Positions 43,372 to 53,917 of a stretch of DNA of 64,000 nucleotides are shown here, one piece after another. The DNA comes from Rhizobiaceae bacterium (lineage in GTDB: Bacteria; Pseudomonadota; Alphaproteobacteria; Rhizobiales; Rhizobiaceae). The stretch covers positions 3,544,501 through 3,608,500 of the forward strand of contig JAMLJC010000001.1 of assembly GCA_023953845.1 (NCBI GenBank), given 5' to 3'. The notes under the pieces were generated by a model. That model was not told where the DNA came from, searched no databases, and saw only the letters and a program-made list of their open reading frames with translations. The translations under genes were made by a program, and so were the position numbers. Each line of letters begins with the position of its first letter. Positions within the stretch are counted from its first letter, which is position 1.

Positions 43372-44874
43372 TCACTGGAACGCAGTCTCGGAAAAACTCC
43401 GCAGCTTGCGCGAATGCAGGCGTTCCACGGGCATTTCGGCCAGCTTCTCCACGGCGCGGATTCCGATGGTGAGGTGCTGCGCCACCTGCCGCTTGTAGAA
43501 TTCGGTCGCCATGCCGGGGAGTTTCAGCTCGCCATGCAGCGGCTTGTCGGAGACGCACAGCAACGTGCCGTAGGGCACGCGGAAGCGGAAGCCGTTGGCC
43601 GCGATCGTCGCCGATTCCATGTCGAGCGCGATGGCGCGGCTCTGCGACAGGCGCTGCACGGGGCCGCGCTGGTCGCGCAGTTCCCAGTTGCGGTTGTCGA
43701 TGGTGGCGACCGTGCCGGTTCGCATGATGCGTTTCAGGTCGTAGCCGGTCAGCCCGGTGACTTCGGCGACCGCCTCCTGAAGCGCGACCTGGATCTCGGC
43801 GAGCGGCGGGATCGGCACCCAGACCGGCAGGTCGTCGTCGAGCACATGGTCCTCGCGCACATAGGCGTGCGCCAGCACATAGTCGCCCAGCGCCTGCGTG
43901 TTGCGCAGCCCGGCGCAGTGGCCGAGCATCAGCCAGGCATGCGGCCTGAGCACCGCGACATGGTCGGTGATCGTCTTGGCGTTGGACGGGCCGACGCCGA
44001 TATTGACCATGGTGATGCCGCCATGGTCCGGCTTGACGAGATGATATGCCGGCATCTGCGGCATGCGCGGCGGCGTCGCGCCCTCCTGCGGCGCGGCATC
44101 GCCGACCGGCGTGACGACGTTGCCGGGCTCGATGAAGGCAGTGTAGCCGCCACGCGAATTGGCCACCATGTCGCGCGCGTAGACGCAGAACTCGTCGACA
44201 TAGAACTGGTAGTTGGTGAACAGCACGAAGTTCTGGAAGTGCTGCGGGCTGGTCGCCGTGTAATGCGACAGGCGGTGCAGCGAATAGTCGATGCGCTGCG
44301 CCGTGAACGGCGCCAGAGGCCTCGCCTCGCCGGGCATCACCTCGAACGTGCCGTTGGCGATGTGGTCGTCCGTTCCTTCGAGATTGGGCACGTCGAAGAT
44401 GTCGCGGATCGGCCGTTGCAGGCGGTCGGCGATGGTGCCGTCGACATAGGTGCCTTCCAGGAAGGCGAAATGCAGCGGGATGGGCGTGCGCGATTCACCT
44501 ACCGTGATCGGCGTGCCGTGGTTGCGCATGATGAGCCGCAACTGCTCGATGAGATAGCTTTCGAAGAGATCGGGCCGTGTGATCGTGGTGGCGAAGGACC
44601 CGGGATTCGGCACATGACCGTATGCTTGGCGGGAGTCGACCTGGGTGTAGGAACTGGTGGTGATGCTGATTTCGGGATAGTAGGCCCGAAAGCGCCGGTC
44701 CGTCGCACCGGTCTGTCCGAGCGACATGAAGGCGTCGCGGAGGAACCTGGTGTTGCGGTCGTAGAGTTCCTTCAGGGCTTCGACCGCCGCCCGGGCGTCC
44801 GTGAAATTCCGGGGAGGGCGAGGCTCCGGGCTCTCGACCGTTTCGATTGCGCGTGGATAGATTCTCTTTTGCAT
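43372..44874 (-). CDS. amn: AMP nucleosidase
   Basis: This 500-aa enzyme hydrolyses AMP to adenine and ribose 5-phosphate, controlling the adenylate pool. Length and segments match the Amn family: the N-terminal domain with GSFATTITRPDLFESYLIEQL, TPIPLHFAF, and the C-terminal phosphorylase-like domain with VNIGVGPSNAKTITDH, LMLGHCAGLRNTQ, and ALDMESATIAANGFRFRVPYGTLLCVSDKPLHGE, where the MES and SDKP groups bind ribose and base. ATG 44874 is preceded by an AT-rich promoter-like stretch (ttgcatatcccattatag on the plus strand). Confidence 0.95.
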   Translation of the reverse strand: MQKRIYPRAIETVESPEPRPPRNFTDARAAVEALKELYDRNTRFLRDAFMSLGQTGATDRRFRAYYPEISITTSSYTQVDSRQAYGHVPNPGSFATTITRPDLFESYLIEQLRLIMRNHGTPITVGESRTPIPLHFAFLEGTYVDGTIADRLQRPIRDIFDVPNLEGTDDHIANGTFEVMPGEARPLAPFTAQRIDYSLHRLSHYTATSPQHFQNFVLFTNYQFYVDEFCVYARDMVANSRGGYTAFIEPGNVVTPVGDAAPQEGATPPRMPQMPAYHLVKPDHGGITMVNIGVGPSNAKTITDHVAVLRPHAWLMLGHCAGLRNTQALGDYVLAHAYVREDHVLDDDLPVWVPIPPLAEIQVALQEAVAEVTGLTGYDLKRIMRTGTVATIDNRNWELRDQRGPVQRLSQSRAIALDMESATIAANGFRFRVPYGTLLCVSDKPLHGELKLPGMATEFYKRQVAQHLTIGIRAVEKLAEMPVERLHSRKLRSFSETAFQ

Positions 44875-44960
44875 ATCCCATTATAGGGATTGTCTGTGAC
44901 AAGCGGGAGGTGGGGTTTCGCGCAGCCGGGAAAATCCTTGCGGGGACAGGGAAGCGCCGT

Positions 44961-45238
44961 GCTAGAGCCTTTCAGGGTTACCCGGAATCGTTCTGCCGGA
45001 GAGCATTTGGTCCCAAGGTCGAGGGTTTCGGCGAAGGGCGTGGTGGCGCCACGGCCGAGCCGAAAGCCGAAGGAAATGGGCCAAATGCACCCGGCCCGAA
45101 GGGTTTGCCGCTGGCGAACGCCCGCCTTGTCGGCCGGATTTGGCCGTACCCCCGGTACGACCTGCACCGGCCTTCGCACGGATCGTCCCGCCATCGGACA
45201 AACAGAACCGTTTCCGGGTAGCCCTGAAAGGCTCTAGC
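44961..45238. mobile_element. MITE-like element, 278 bp, 35-bp terminal inverted repeats
   Basis: The left end begins GCTAGAGCCTTTCAGGG and continues in homology to about 44995. The right end (45203-45238) is its reverse complement with few changes (ttaccc/ctaccc, aatcg/aaacgg). The interior has no credible gene but has smaller palindromes (ggtggcgccac; gtaccc-cggtac). No clear target-site duplication was seen. The right terminus supplies the stop codon (cta, 45234-45236) of the small minus-strand gene next to it, which suggests insertion into or against that gene. It would depend on a transposase encoded elsewhere. Confidence 0.7.
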
Positions 45239-45434
45239 GACGCTGCAGGCTGACCAGCAGGACGAAGCCCATGCCGGTGTTCTTGATCGCCGGGGCCTCG
45301 ATCACCGCGTCGCGCTGGCCGGCGATCGAGGGGACCGCCAGCACGGGCGCGCCGATCAGCATGGCGATCATCGCGGCGCGCGGCAGCATGCGCAGCGTCT
45401 TTGCGATGGCTTTGGTCAGGCGGTTCCTGGTCAT
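45234..45434 (-). CDS. Small exported peptide, 3' end formed by the MITE terminus
   Basis: A 66-aa protein from ATG 45434: basic N-terminus (TRNRLTKAIAKTLRMLPR), hydrophobic segment (AAMIAMLIGAPVLAVPSIAG) and a short tail ending VLLVSLQRR. The stop TAG lies inside the terminal repeat of the element at 44961-45238, so the original C-terminus may have been longer. It follows a 50-aa gene by 25 bp on the same strand. The longer upstream frame lacks resemblance to any protein. Function unknown. Confidence 0.45.
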   Translation of the reverse strand: MTRNRLTKAIAKTLRMLPRAAMIAMLIGAPVLAVPSIAGQRDAVIEAPAIKNTGMGFVLLVSLQRR

Positions 45435-45459
45435 GGTCTTGCGTCGATCCGTCGGCCGT

Positions 45460-45612
45460 TCAGAGACAGTTCGCGGACTGCTCGAACAGGCAGGCGATGC
45501 CCGCATTCGGCTGCCAGCTCCGTTCGCTGCGCCCATGCGCCACGATGCTGGCGAAGAACATGCTGAAGAGCGTGAGCAGCAGGCAGACGATGGTGAAGCG
45601 GCGTGCGAGCAT
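45460..45612 (-). CDS. Small membrane-anchored peptide
   Basis: A 50-aa reading frame from ATG 45612 with a good Shine-Dalgarno (gaaagga, spacing about 7). It has a basic start (MLARR), a hydrophobic helix (FTIVCLLLTLFSMFFASIV) and a periplasmic tail of about 25 residues with two cysteines (GIACLFEQSANCL). It forms a possible two-gene unit with the 66-aa peptide downstream. No family was recognised. Confidence 0.5.
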   Translation of the reverse strand: MLARRFTIVCLLLTLFSMFFASIVAHGRSERSWQPNAGIACLFEQSANCL

Positions 45613-45698
45613 CGAGGTGTCCTTTCGATGGCTCGCACAATCGCTGAACGCGGCTGAACTCTCCCTGAGAGGGCCGTTCATCTGCCGTTCAAGAAGGT

Positions 45699-47081
45699 TT
45701 ACGCGCGGGAGGACTTGCCTTCGTCGAACCCCCGCTGCCTGGCGACATCCGCGATCGCTTGCGCTATCGCACGGGTGCACTCGGCCAGATCCTCGCGCGT
45801 GGCGATCAGCGCCGGCGCGATCTCTATGGCGGTGCCGATCGGGCTGACGATGACGCCCAGTTCTCGCGCCCGCCTTGCGATCGCCACCACCGTATCGTCG
45901 GTGAAGGCGGCCCGGCTGGCTTTGTCTGCGGTGAAGTCGATGGCCTGCCAGAAGCCCCGCCCGCGTATGTCGCCGACGATCGGATGGTCGCCGAAGGCAT
46001 CCTTCATGGCCTGTTGCCATTCAAGGGCGAGCGCGTCCGAATTTTCGACCAGCCTTTCGCGCTCCATGATCTCGATCACCTTGAGCGAGGCGGCGCAGCA
46101 GATTGCGTGACCGGCATAAGTATGGACATGACGGAAATGGCTGATGCCGTCGGCGATCTCGTCTCGGGTCATGACCGCGCCGATCGGCGCGTAGCCTGCG
46201 CCCATCGACTTGGCCATGTTGAGGATGTCCGGCTCGATGCCGAGCTGCTCGGTGGCAAACCAAGTGCCGGTGCGCCCGAAGCCGGTGATGACCTCATCCA
46301 TGATGAGCATGACGCCATATTTGTCGCAGAGAGCGCGCACCTTCTTCCAGTAGCTCGGCAACGGTATCTGCACGCCGTTGGCCTGCTGGAACGGCTCGCC
46401 GATGAAGGCGGCGACCAGTTCGGGGTCTTCGAGCAGGATCTGGCGCTCCAGATGGGCGACGCAAATATCGGAATAGGTTTCCTCGTCCAGCCCGTAAGGG
46501 TTGCGGTAGCGCGTCGGATTGGCAACGAAGCTGTGGCCGGGCACGCGCGGGTCGGGCACGTCGCGCACCGCCAGCCAGTCGGTGCAGGACAGCGCGCCCA
46601 TGGTCGCGCCGTGATAGGAACTCCAGCGCGAAATGACCTTGAAGGCGCGCGGCTTGCGGCCGCTTTGCTGGAGATATTGCTTGGCGATCTTCAGCGCGGT
46701 TTCGGCCGCTTCCGAGCCGCCGGAAGTGAAAGTCACCCGGTTCAGCCGTCCGGGCGCGATCTCGGCCAGCTTCTCGGCCAGTCGGGCAGCCGCCGCGCTG
46801 GTGTTCCGCCCGGTGCCGGAATAATGCATGGTGATCGCCTGATCGTACATCGCCTGCGCGATCTCGCGATTGCCGTAGCCCAGCGAACCGGCGCGCGTCG
46901 TCGCGCTCATCATGTCGAGCATGGTCGCGCCATGATGGTCGGTGACGCGAATGCCGCTGCCCGACATCAGGATGCTCGGACCGTAAGTGTCCATGTCTTC
47001 CCGCGGCACGAGCGGGAAGATCAGATGTCGGGCGCCCGCTTCGGCGTCATGTGCGGAATTTCTCAGCATCTGCGTGTCCAT
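45699..47081 (-). CDS. Class III PLP-dependent aminotransferase
   Basis: A 460-aa omega-amino acid type aminotransferase. The fold-type I motifs are TFTSGGSEAAETALKIA (phosphate binding), SYHGAT, LIMDEVITGFGRTG with Asp262, and the PLP Lys291 in NMAKSMGAGYAPIGAV. ATG 47081 was chosen; the upstream frame reads into the intergenic promoter. It is transcribed divergently from a MocR-type regulator with 103 bp between, the usual arrangement of such regulators with their target (compare taurine or GABA aminotransferase loci). The amine substrate is unknown. Confidence 0.9.
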   Translation of the reverse strand: MDTQMLRNSAHDAEAGARHLIFPLVPREDMDTYGPSILMSGSGIRVTDHHGATMLDMMSATTRAGSLGYGNREIAQAMYDQAITMHYSGTGRNTSAAAARLAEKLAEIAPGRLNRVTFTSGGSEAAETALKIAKQYLQQSGRKPRAFKVISRWSSYHGATMGALSCTDWLAVRDVPDPRVPGHSFVANPTRYRNPYGLDEETYSDICVAHLERQILLEDPELVAAFIGEPFQQANGVQIPLPSYWKKVRALCDKYGVMLIMDEVITGFGRTGTWFATEQLGIEPDILNMAKSMGAGYAPIGAVMTRDEIADGISHFRHVHTYAGHAICCAASLKVIEIMERERLVENSDALALEWQQAMKDAFGDHPIVGDIRGRGFWQAIDFTADKASRAAFTDDTVVAIARRARELGVIVSPIGTAIEIAPALIATREDLAECTRAIAQAIADVARQRGFDEGKSSRA

Positions 47082-47184
47082 CGGATCGTCCCGGCTCCAG
47101 CTGGTCCTGTTCTTGATGCCGGAACGATAGGAGACTACTGAGCGTATCAAAATCACCAGAAATGGATAAAGTGAGGATACCAGT
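47082..47184. promoter_or_regulatory. Divergent promoter region, aminotransferase / MocR regulator
   Basis: This AT-richer 103-bp gap contains related half-sites: gtatcaaaat (about 47140), ggataaagt (47164) and ggatacc (47176). MocR regulators commonly bind paired repeats in such shared promoters. The half-site reading is by eye. Confidence 0.4.
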
Positions 47185-48651
47185 TTGGGCGAGCCGATCC
47201 GCGATATCGCCATCGATCCCACCGGCTTTGATCAGCAGGGTCCGGTTCCGATCTTCCAGCAGCTCTATCGCCAGATCCGCGATCAGATCGCGACGGGTGT
47301 GCTGAGAAGCGGCTCCCGACTGCCGTCCACGCGAGCACTGGCTGCCGATCTCGGCCTGTCGCGCACCACCACGATCGCGGCGTTCGAGCAACTGGAAACG
47401 GAAGGCTACATCGAGACCCGCAAGGGGGCGCGCGCCAGAGTGTTGCCGCTGCCTTTCGCCGGCGACGGGCGTGATCCCGAGCCCCTGCCGCAACTCCAGG
47501 ACAATCTTTCGCGTCGCGGTCAGGCGCTGGTGACATCGCGTCATGAAACGGGTGTTCGGGGAAACCACTCGCTTCAACCGGGCCTGCCGGACGCCGGCTC
47601 CTTTCCCTTCACCATCTGGCGCCGGCTGCTCTCGAAGCATATGCGCCCCAAGGCGGGCGAGACCTTCGGCTATCACAGCTATGGCGGCCATGAGGGGCTT
47701 CGCGAGGTGATCGCGCAGTACATGCAATCGTCGCGCGGCGTGAAATGCCAGCCAGACCAGATCATGGTGACATCAGGTGCGCAGAGCGCTTTCACGCTGC
47801 TGGCGCACCTGCTGATCGACGCGGGCGATCCGGTGATGATCGAGGAGCCCGGCTATACAGGCGCGCACGGAGCCTTCGTCGCGGCGGGCGCCCGCATCGA
47901 ACCGCTCACCGTGAGCGGGCGTAACTGGGATCTGAAGGCGATCGCCGCGTCACGGCCGAAGCTGATCTATCTCACCCCATCCTGCCAGTTCCCGCTCGGC
48001 TCGACCATGCGCATCGAACAGCGTCTGCGTCTGTTGCAGCACGCGGCCGCGACCGGAGCATGGGTGATCGAGGATGATTTCGACAGCGAGTTTCGTTTCA
48101 GCGGCAACCGCGTGCCGACGCTGCAGTCACAGGACACCGATCATCGCACCATCTATGTCGGCTCGTTCGCCAAGACCATGCTGCCGGATTTGAGGCTGGG
48201 CTTCATCATCTTTCCCGGCGAAGTGGTGCGGCCGGTGCGCAAGGCGAATTTCCTGATGGGCACGGCGGCGTCTCTCGTCACCCAGGCCGCGCTCGCCGAC
48301 TTTATCCGGAATGGGGATTTCGCGAGACACACGCGACGCATGAAGCGCCTCTATGCCGCAAGGCGCGCCATGCTGGTCAAGCGCGCCCACACACTGCTCG
48401 GCGACGTGATGGAGCAGGTGGATGAAGGCAACGGCCTCCAGACAAGCTGGCGCTTCCTGCGCGAAGCAGACGACGTTCTGATCGTCCGGCGCGCGCTCGA
48501 AGCGGGCGTCTGCATAACGCCGTTGTCGGTGCACTATATCCACGGCAAGCCCGAACAGGGCCTGATGATCGGCTATGCCGCAACCGAGGAAAAACAAATT
48601 CCCCGGGCCATGAACAAGCTTAATCAGGTCATCCGCCAGCATCTCGGCTGA
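47185..48651 (+). CDS. MocR-family transcriptional regulator (GntR HTH + aminotransferase domain)
   Basis: A 488-aa regulator with an N-terminal GntR winged helix (residues 21-85, PIFQQLYRQIRDQIATG and LGLSRTTTIAAFEQL). A fold-type I aminotransferase-like effector domain follows, in which Lys330 (GSFAKTMLPDLRLGFI) should bind PLP. TTG 47185 is the only start that keeps the HTH, with gtgagg placed 8 bp upstream. It most likely controls the divergent aminotransferase in response to a PLP adduct of its substrate, as known for GabR, PdxR and TauR. Confidence 0.88.
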   Translation: MGEPIRDIAIDPTGFDQQGPVPIFQQLYRQIRDQIATGVLRSGSRLPSTRALAADLGLSRTTTIAAFEQLETEGYIETRKGARARVLPLPFAGDGRDPEPLPQLQDNLSRRGQALVTSRHETGVRGNHSLQPGLPDAGSFPFTIWRRLLSKHMRPKAGETFGYHSYGGHEGLREVIAQYMQSSRGVKCQPDQIMVTSGAQSAFTLLAHLLIDAGDPVMIEEPGYTGAHGAFVAAGARIEPLTVSGRNWDLKAIAASRPKLIYLTPSCQFPLGSTMRIEQRLRLLQHAAATGAWVIEDDFDSEFRFSGNRVPTLQSQDTDHRTIYVGSFAKTMLPDLRLGFIIFPGEVVRPVRKANFLMGTAASLVTQAALADFIRNGDFARHTRRMKRLYAARRAMLVKRAHTLLGDVMEQVDEGNGLQTSWRFLREADDVLIVRRALEAGVCITPLSVHYIHGKPEQGLMIGYAATEEKQIPRAMNKLNQVIRQHLG

Positions 48652-48712
48652 CGCGGGAAACCCGCGCGGGTGTTGGACGTGCCGTCCGCCCGCGCCGGAA
48701 TTGCGGGAGCGG

Positions 48713-49057
48713 TTACTGCCGCTTCCAGTTCTGCGAACGGCAGATCAGGCCGCCCAGCACGCATCCGCTCATCTTGAGGCTGTTGCCCGAGAGCGTCGCG
48801 CTGCCGGAATAGGTCTTGTCCTTGGCCGGATCGGTGATCTCGCCGCTATATTTGCCGCCGCCATCCGCATTCATGGTGCCGATGCGCTTGCCGGCATATT
48901 TGCCGGTTTTCAGCCGGATCGAGAAGGGACCGCCGCCGGTGATCGCGGCTGTCTCGCCGGAATCGGTGCGCCAGTTCCCGACGATGGCATCCCCCGCATA
49001 GGCGGAGCCGGACATGCAGAGGGCGACCAGTGCCGCTACGGCAGCTTTGCGAAACAT
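48713..49057 (-). CDS. Periplasmic DUF2147-family protein
   Basis: A 114-aa exported protein: signal peptide 1-22 (ALVALCMSGSAYA), then the DUF2147 beta-barrel pattern IVGNWRTDSGETAAI, RIGTMNADGGGKYSGEITDPAKDKTYSG and LKMSGCVLGGLICRSQNW with two cysteines likely to form a disulfide. ATG 49057 has a clear Shine-Dalgarno (gggagg). DUF2147 proteins are small periplasmic proteins of unknown role, widespread in proteobacteria. Confidence 0.85.
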   Translation of the reverse strand: MFRKAAVAALVALCMSGSAYAGDAIVGNWRTDSGETAAITGGGPFSIRLKTGKYAGKRIGTMNADGGGKYSGEITDPAKDKTYSGSATLSGNSLKMSGCVLGGLICRSQNWKRQ

Positions 49058-49463
49058 GATTCCTCCCGGTAGTTTCGAGCCTTGCGTCAAGCTAATCCAG
49101 AGCGCGCCGTCGCAAAAGCTCTGTTTTTTGGCCGTCCGCGACCGTCGTATCGGCCTTTCCGGCGCCGCTGCGGCCGCCGGAATCGGCACACCTTCGAATT
49201 CGTCACCGTTTCGCGTGGTTATCAAAGGCTTGAATTCGGCAGCACGTATTTTCATCGATTTTTTTGCGAATCCGCGGAATCCCAAGCCATCCGATGCTTA
49301 ACGAATTCGCGCGTTTACCCATTGTTTTAGCTTTGTTTTCCGCAAATTAAGCAAGGCGTTTAACGACGAATTCAAGGCTCGGCGGCACTCTCGGAAGCAT
49401 AGACGGAGCGGCTCGGGGACAACGAGACGGATCTCTCGGGAGACAGGGACAGGGACGACGAAA
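49058..49463. other. 406-bp spacer upstream of Sel1-repeat gene, no gene seen
   Basis: A divergent spacer, AT-richer at about 49200-49380 than the flanking DNA, with several short T and A runs. Small frames here have no RBS or coding pattern. It probably holds promoters for the DUF2147 gene (minus) and the Sel1-like gene (plus). No operator can be defined. Confidence 0.4.
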
Positions 49464-49730
49464 ATGGCACGTTTTGAGATGCTTGACGCGAATTTCGGCA
49501 CCATGGGCTCGACCGCTCAGGCCGACATCCTTTTCGAGCTGGGCATGATGTATGCGACCGGCCGCGACTGCGAGATCGATCTCGTCGCCGCCCACAAATG
49601 GTTCAACATCGCGGCGATCAAGGGATCGCCCCGCGCCGCCGAACTCCGCTCGGAACTGTCGGGCACGATGTCGAAGCTCGAGATCGCCCGCGCGCTCCGG
49701 GAAGCGCGCGAGTGGATGACGCTTCACTGA
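49464..49730 (+). CDS. Short Sel1-like repeat protein
   Basis: An 88-aa cytoplasmic protein with a single Sel1/TPR-like unit: DILFELGMMYATGRDCEIDLVAAHKWFNIAAIKGSPRAAELR, ending with an amphipathic helix. The conserved short form is common in rhizobia. There is no signal peptide. Such repeats mediate protein-protein contacts; the partner is unknown. A terminator-like hairpin lies 156 bp downstream. Confidence 0.85.
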   Translation: MARFEMLDANFGTMGSTAQADILFELGMMYATGRDCEIDLVAAHKWFNIAAIKGSPRAAELRSELSGTMSKLEIARALREAREWMTLH

Positions 49731-49885
49731 GGAATCCAGTGCATACGGGGAACGTTGCGCCTCAGGCGACGTGACGTCGGGTGCGGCCGCGGGAAGACGG
49801 CCGGCGCCCCAAGACCGAGAACGCGGCGGTCCTGACCAGACCAGCCGCGCCGAGATGACAGGGAACAGGTGACAGGGGACCAGCG

Positions 49886-49924
49886 AAAGCCGCGACCGGC
49901 AGGGACAATGCCGGCGCGGCTTTT
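49886..49924 (+). terminator. Rho-independent terminator between Sel1-like and livK-like genes
   Basis: aaagccgcg-a-ccggca pairs with tgccgg-cgcggctttt around a 7-nt loop (gggacaa), followed by ttttgctttg. The long GC stem and T-rich tail make this the most typical intrinsic terminator in the window. The rest of the 49731-50037 spacer has no gene. Confidence 0.8.
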
Positions 49925-50037
49925 GCTTTGCATCCGAGGCCCAACGTCCGCGACAACCATGCGCCTATACAAATGTCGGCAGCAATGAGATTGTCGCAAC
50001 CCTGACGGCTCGGCCGTGGAACAGGGAGTAGACAGTC

Positions 50038-51162
50038 ATGAAGTTGAGGAATGTCCTAGCGGCCTCGATCGCCGCGCTCGCGATGAGTGCGGCCGCCGCC
50101 TATGCTCAGGAGATCCAGATCGCCGTCGCCGGCCCGATGACCGGGCAGCTGGCTACCATCGGCGACCAGTTCAAGCAGGGCGCGGAAGCCGCGGCCAAGA
50201 CGATCAACGAAAAGGGCGGCGTCGCCGGCAAGCAGATCAAGATCGTCATCGAGGACGACGTTTGCGATCCGAAGCAGGCGGTGTCCATCGCCAACCGCAT
50301 CGTCGCCAACGGCATCAAGTTCGTCGACGGTCATGCCTGCTCGGGTTCGAGCATCCCGGCCTCGGCCGTCTACGCCGAAGCGGGCGTGCTGATGATGAGC
50401 CCCGCCTCGTCCAACCCGGAAATGACCGACGCCGCCGCCAAGAACGGCTGGTCGACGATCATGCGCCTTTACACCCGCGACGACGCGCAGGGCGCCTTCA
50501 TCGGCCCGTGGATCGCCCAGAAGTATGCCGGCAAGAACGTCGTCGTTCTGCATGACAAGAGCGCCTACGGTCAGGGCGTCGCCGACGCCGTGAAGGCAAC
50601 CATGAACGCCGGCGGTCTGAACGAGGTGCTCTATGAAGGCATCAATGCCGGCGAGAAGGACTATTCGGCGCTCGTCACCAAGCTGAAGGACCTCAAGGCA
50701 GACGTCGTCTATTTCGGCGGCTATCATCCCGAGGCGGGTCTGATCCTGCGTCAGTCGGCCGAGCAGAGCCTCAAGTTCCAGCTCATCATGCCGGACTCCA
50801 TCGCTTCGCCGGAATTCTGGCAGATCGCCGGCCCGGCCGGCGAGGGGACGATGTTCGTGTTCCCGTCCGATCCGCAGGCGAAGCCGGAGGCCAAGGAGGC
50901 CATCGAGGCGATCAAGGCCGGCGGCTTCGTGCCGGAAGGCTTCACGCTGTTCTCCTACGCCACCATCCAGGCGATCGCGCAGGGCATCGAGCGCGCCGGC
51001 ACGGATGAGGACGCGGCCGCTGTCGCAGCCGCGCTGAAGGACGGCAAGCCGATCCAGACGGTGGTCGGCGAAGTCGTCTTCGACGAGAAGGGCGACCTCA
51101 AGAACGCCAGCTACGACATCAACCAGTGGCACGACGGCAAATACGCGCCGATCCAGCCCTGA
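50038..51162 (+). CDS. Branched-chain amino acid ABC transporter substrate-binding protein (LivK-like)
   Basis: A 374-aa periplasmic binding protein: signal peptide 1-23 (ALAMSAAAAYAQ), then the LIV-BP fold with IQIAVAGPMTGQLATIGDQF, the ligand loop VDGHACSGSSIPASAVYAEAG, MSPASSNPEMTD, and a Cys54-type N-lobe disulfide candidate (EDDVCDPKQ with GHACSG). It is expected to bind leucine, isoleucine and valine or related amino acids. No permease or ATPase genes are adjacent, so it must use a transporter encoded elsewhere. A terminator hairpin follows. Its closeness to leucine catabolic genes is suggestive. Confidence 0.92.
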   Translation: MKLRNVLAASIAALAMSAAAAYAQEIQIAVAGPMTGQLATIGDQFKQGAEAAAKTINEKGGVAGKQIKIVIEDDVCDPKQAVSIANRIVANGIKFVDGHACSGSSIPASAVYAEAGVLMMSPASSNPEMTDAAAKNGWSTIMRLYTRDDAQGAFIGPWIAQKYAGKNVVVLHDKSAYGQGVADAVKATMNAGGLNEVLYEGINAGEKDYSALVTKLKDLKADVVYFGGYHPEAGLILRQSAEQSLKFQLIMPDSIASPEFWQIAGPAGEGTMFVFPSDPQAKPEAKEAIEAIKAGGFVPEGFTLFSYATIQAIAQGIERAGTDEDAAAVAAALKDGKPIQTVVGEVVFDEKGDLKNASYDINQWHDGKYAPIQP

Positions 51163-51188
51163 TTGCGGTTCTTCTCAGGCGACAATCG

Positions 51189-51216
51189 ACATGGCCGGAG
51201 GCGACTCCGGCCATGT
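51189..51216. terminator. Bidirectional hairpin between livK-like and yitT genes
   Basis: A perfect 12-bp stem (acatggccggag / ctccggccatgt) with a gcga loop lies between two convergent genes, 26 bp after the livK-like stop and 19 bp from the yitT stop, so it can serve both. Confidence 0.75.
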
Positions 51217-51235
51217 TCGTTTCGGCCCCCGCTCG

Positions 51236-51858
51236 TCAGCTCATGCCGACATAGCGGCCCTTGCGGTGGTTGATGGCGATGACGAGGTTGAGCGCAACGG
51301 CGCCGACCACCGACAGCGCCACCTGATGCCAGTCGAGCACGGTGAAGGACGCCGCCAGGATGGTGAGGTCGACGGCAAGCTGGAAGTAGCCGGCGCGGAT
51401 GCCGTAATTGTCCTGGAGATACAGCGCGAGCACGTTGAATCCGCCGAGCCCCGCCCGGTGGCGAAACAGGATCAGCAGGCCGATACCCATCAACCCGCCG
51501 CCCATCACGGCTGCATAGATGGGATGGATCGCCTCGATGTCGATCCATCCGGGCGCCAGTCGTGACAGGATGGAGAACAGGCCGACCGCCAGAAATGTGC
51601 GGATGGTGAAGGGCCAGCCCATCTTCTTCACGGCGAGATACCAGAAGGGCAGGTTGATGACGAAGAAGATGAGGCCGAAACCGTACCCGGTCGCGTAGCT
51701 GATGAGCAGCGCGATGCCTGCCGAACTGCCCGTCATCAGCATCGCCTTCTGGTAGATGACGAGGCCGAGCGCGACGAAGCTGGTGCCCCAGAACAGCGCC
51801 ATCGCATCCTCGGCGAGGCTGTGCTTCTCGACGGCTGTTTCCGGAACGGCGGTCAGTT

Positions 51859-51862
<4 letters not shown>
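51236..51862 (-). CDS. YitT-family membrane protein
   Basis: A 208-aa integral membrane protein with five to six helices (for example MALFWGTSFVALGLVIY, AGIALLISYATGYGFGLIFFVI, IYAAVMGGGLMGIGLLILF). The family motif TGSSAGIALLISYATG and the internal GLGGFNVLALYLQDNYGI match YitT/DUF161 proteins. It overlaps the mccA stop by 4 bp and is therefore probably in the same transcript. The role of this family is not established; a transporter is likely. Confidence 0.88.
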
Positions 51863-53802
<1,940 letters not shown>

Positions 53803-53917
53803 GCGTGCGAGCGACGAACCATCTCGCACGAAACTGTCACGTCTGGCGGGTCAAAGCCAGAGCCAAGACGCATGCGATCGAAGGCGGTGCGGCGGCACCG
53901 CGCTTCGATCGCCCGTG

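Noticed and set aside
44962..45237. Small overlapping reading frames within the 44.9-45.2 kb gap
   Set aside because: They lie inside the MITE-like element, run in several frames on both strands and have no RBS or family resemblance.
49347..49363. TTAA-N9-TTAA upstream of the Sel1-like gene as a CtrA box
   Set aside because: CtrA sites need TTAA-N7-TTAA (or a half-site with flanking C); here the spacing is nine.
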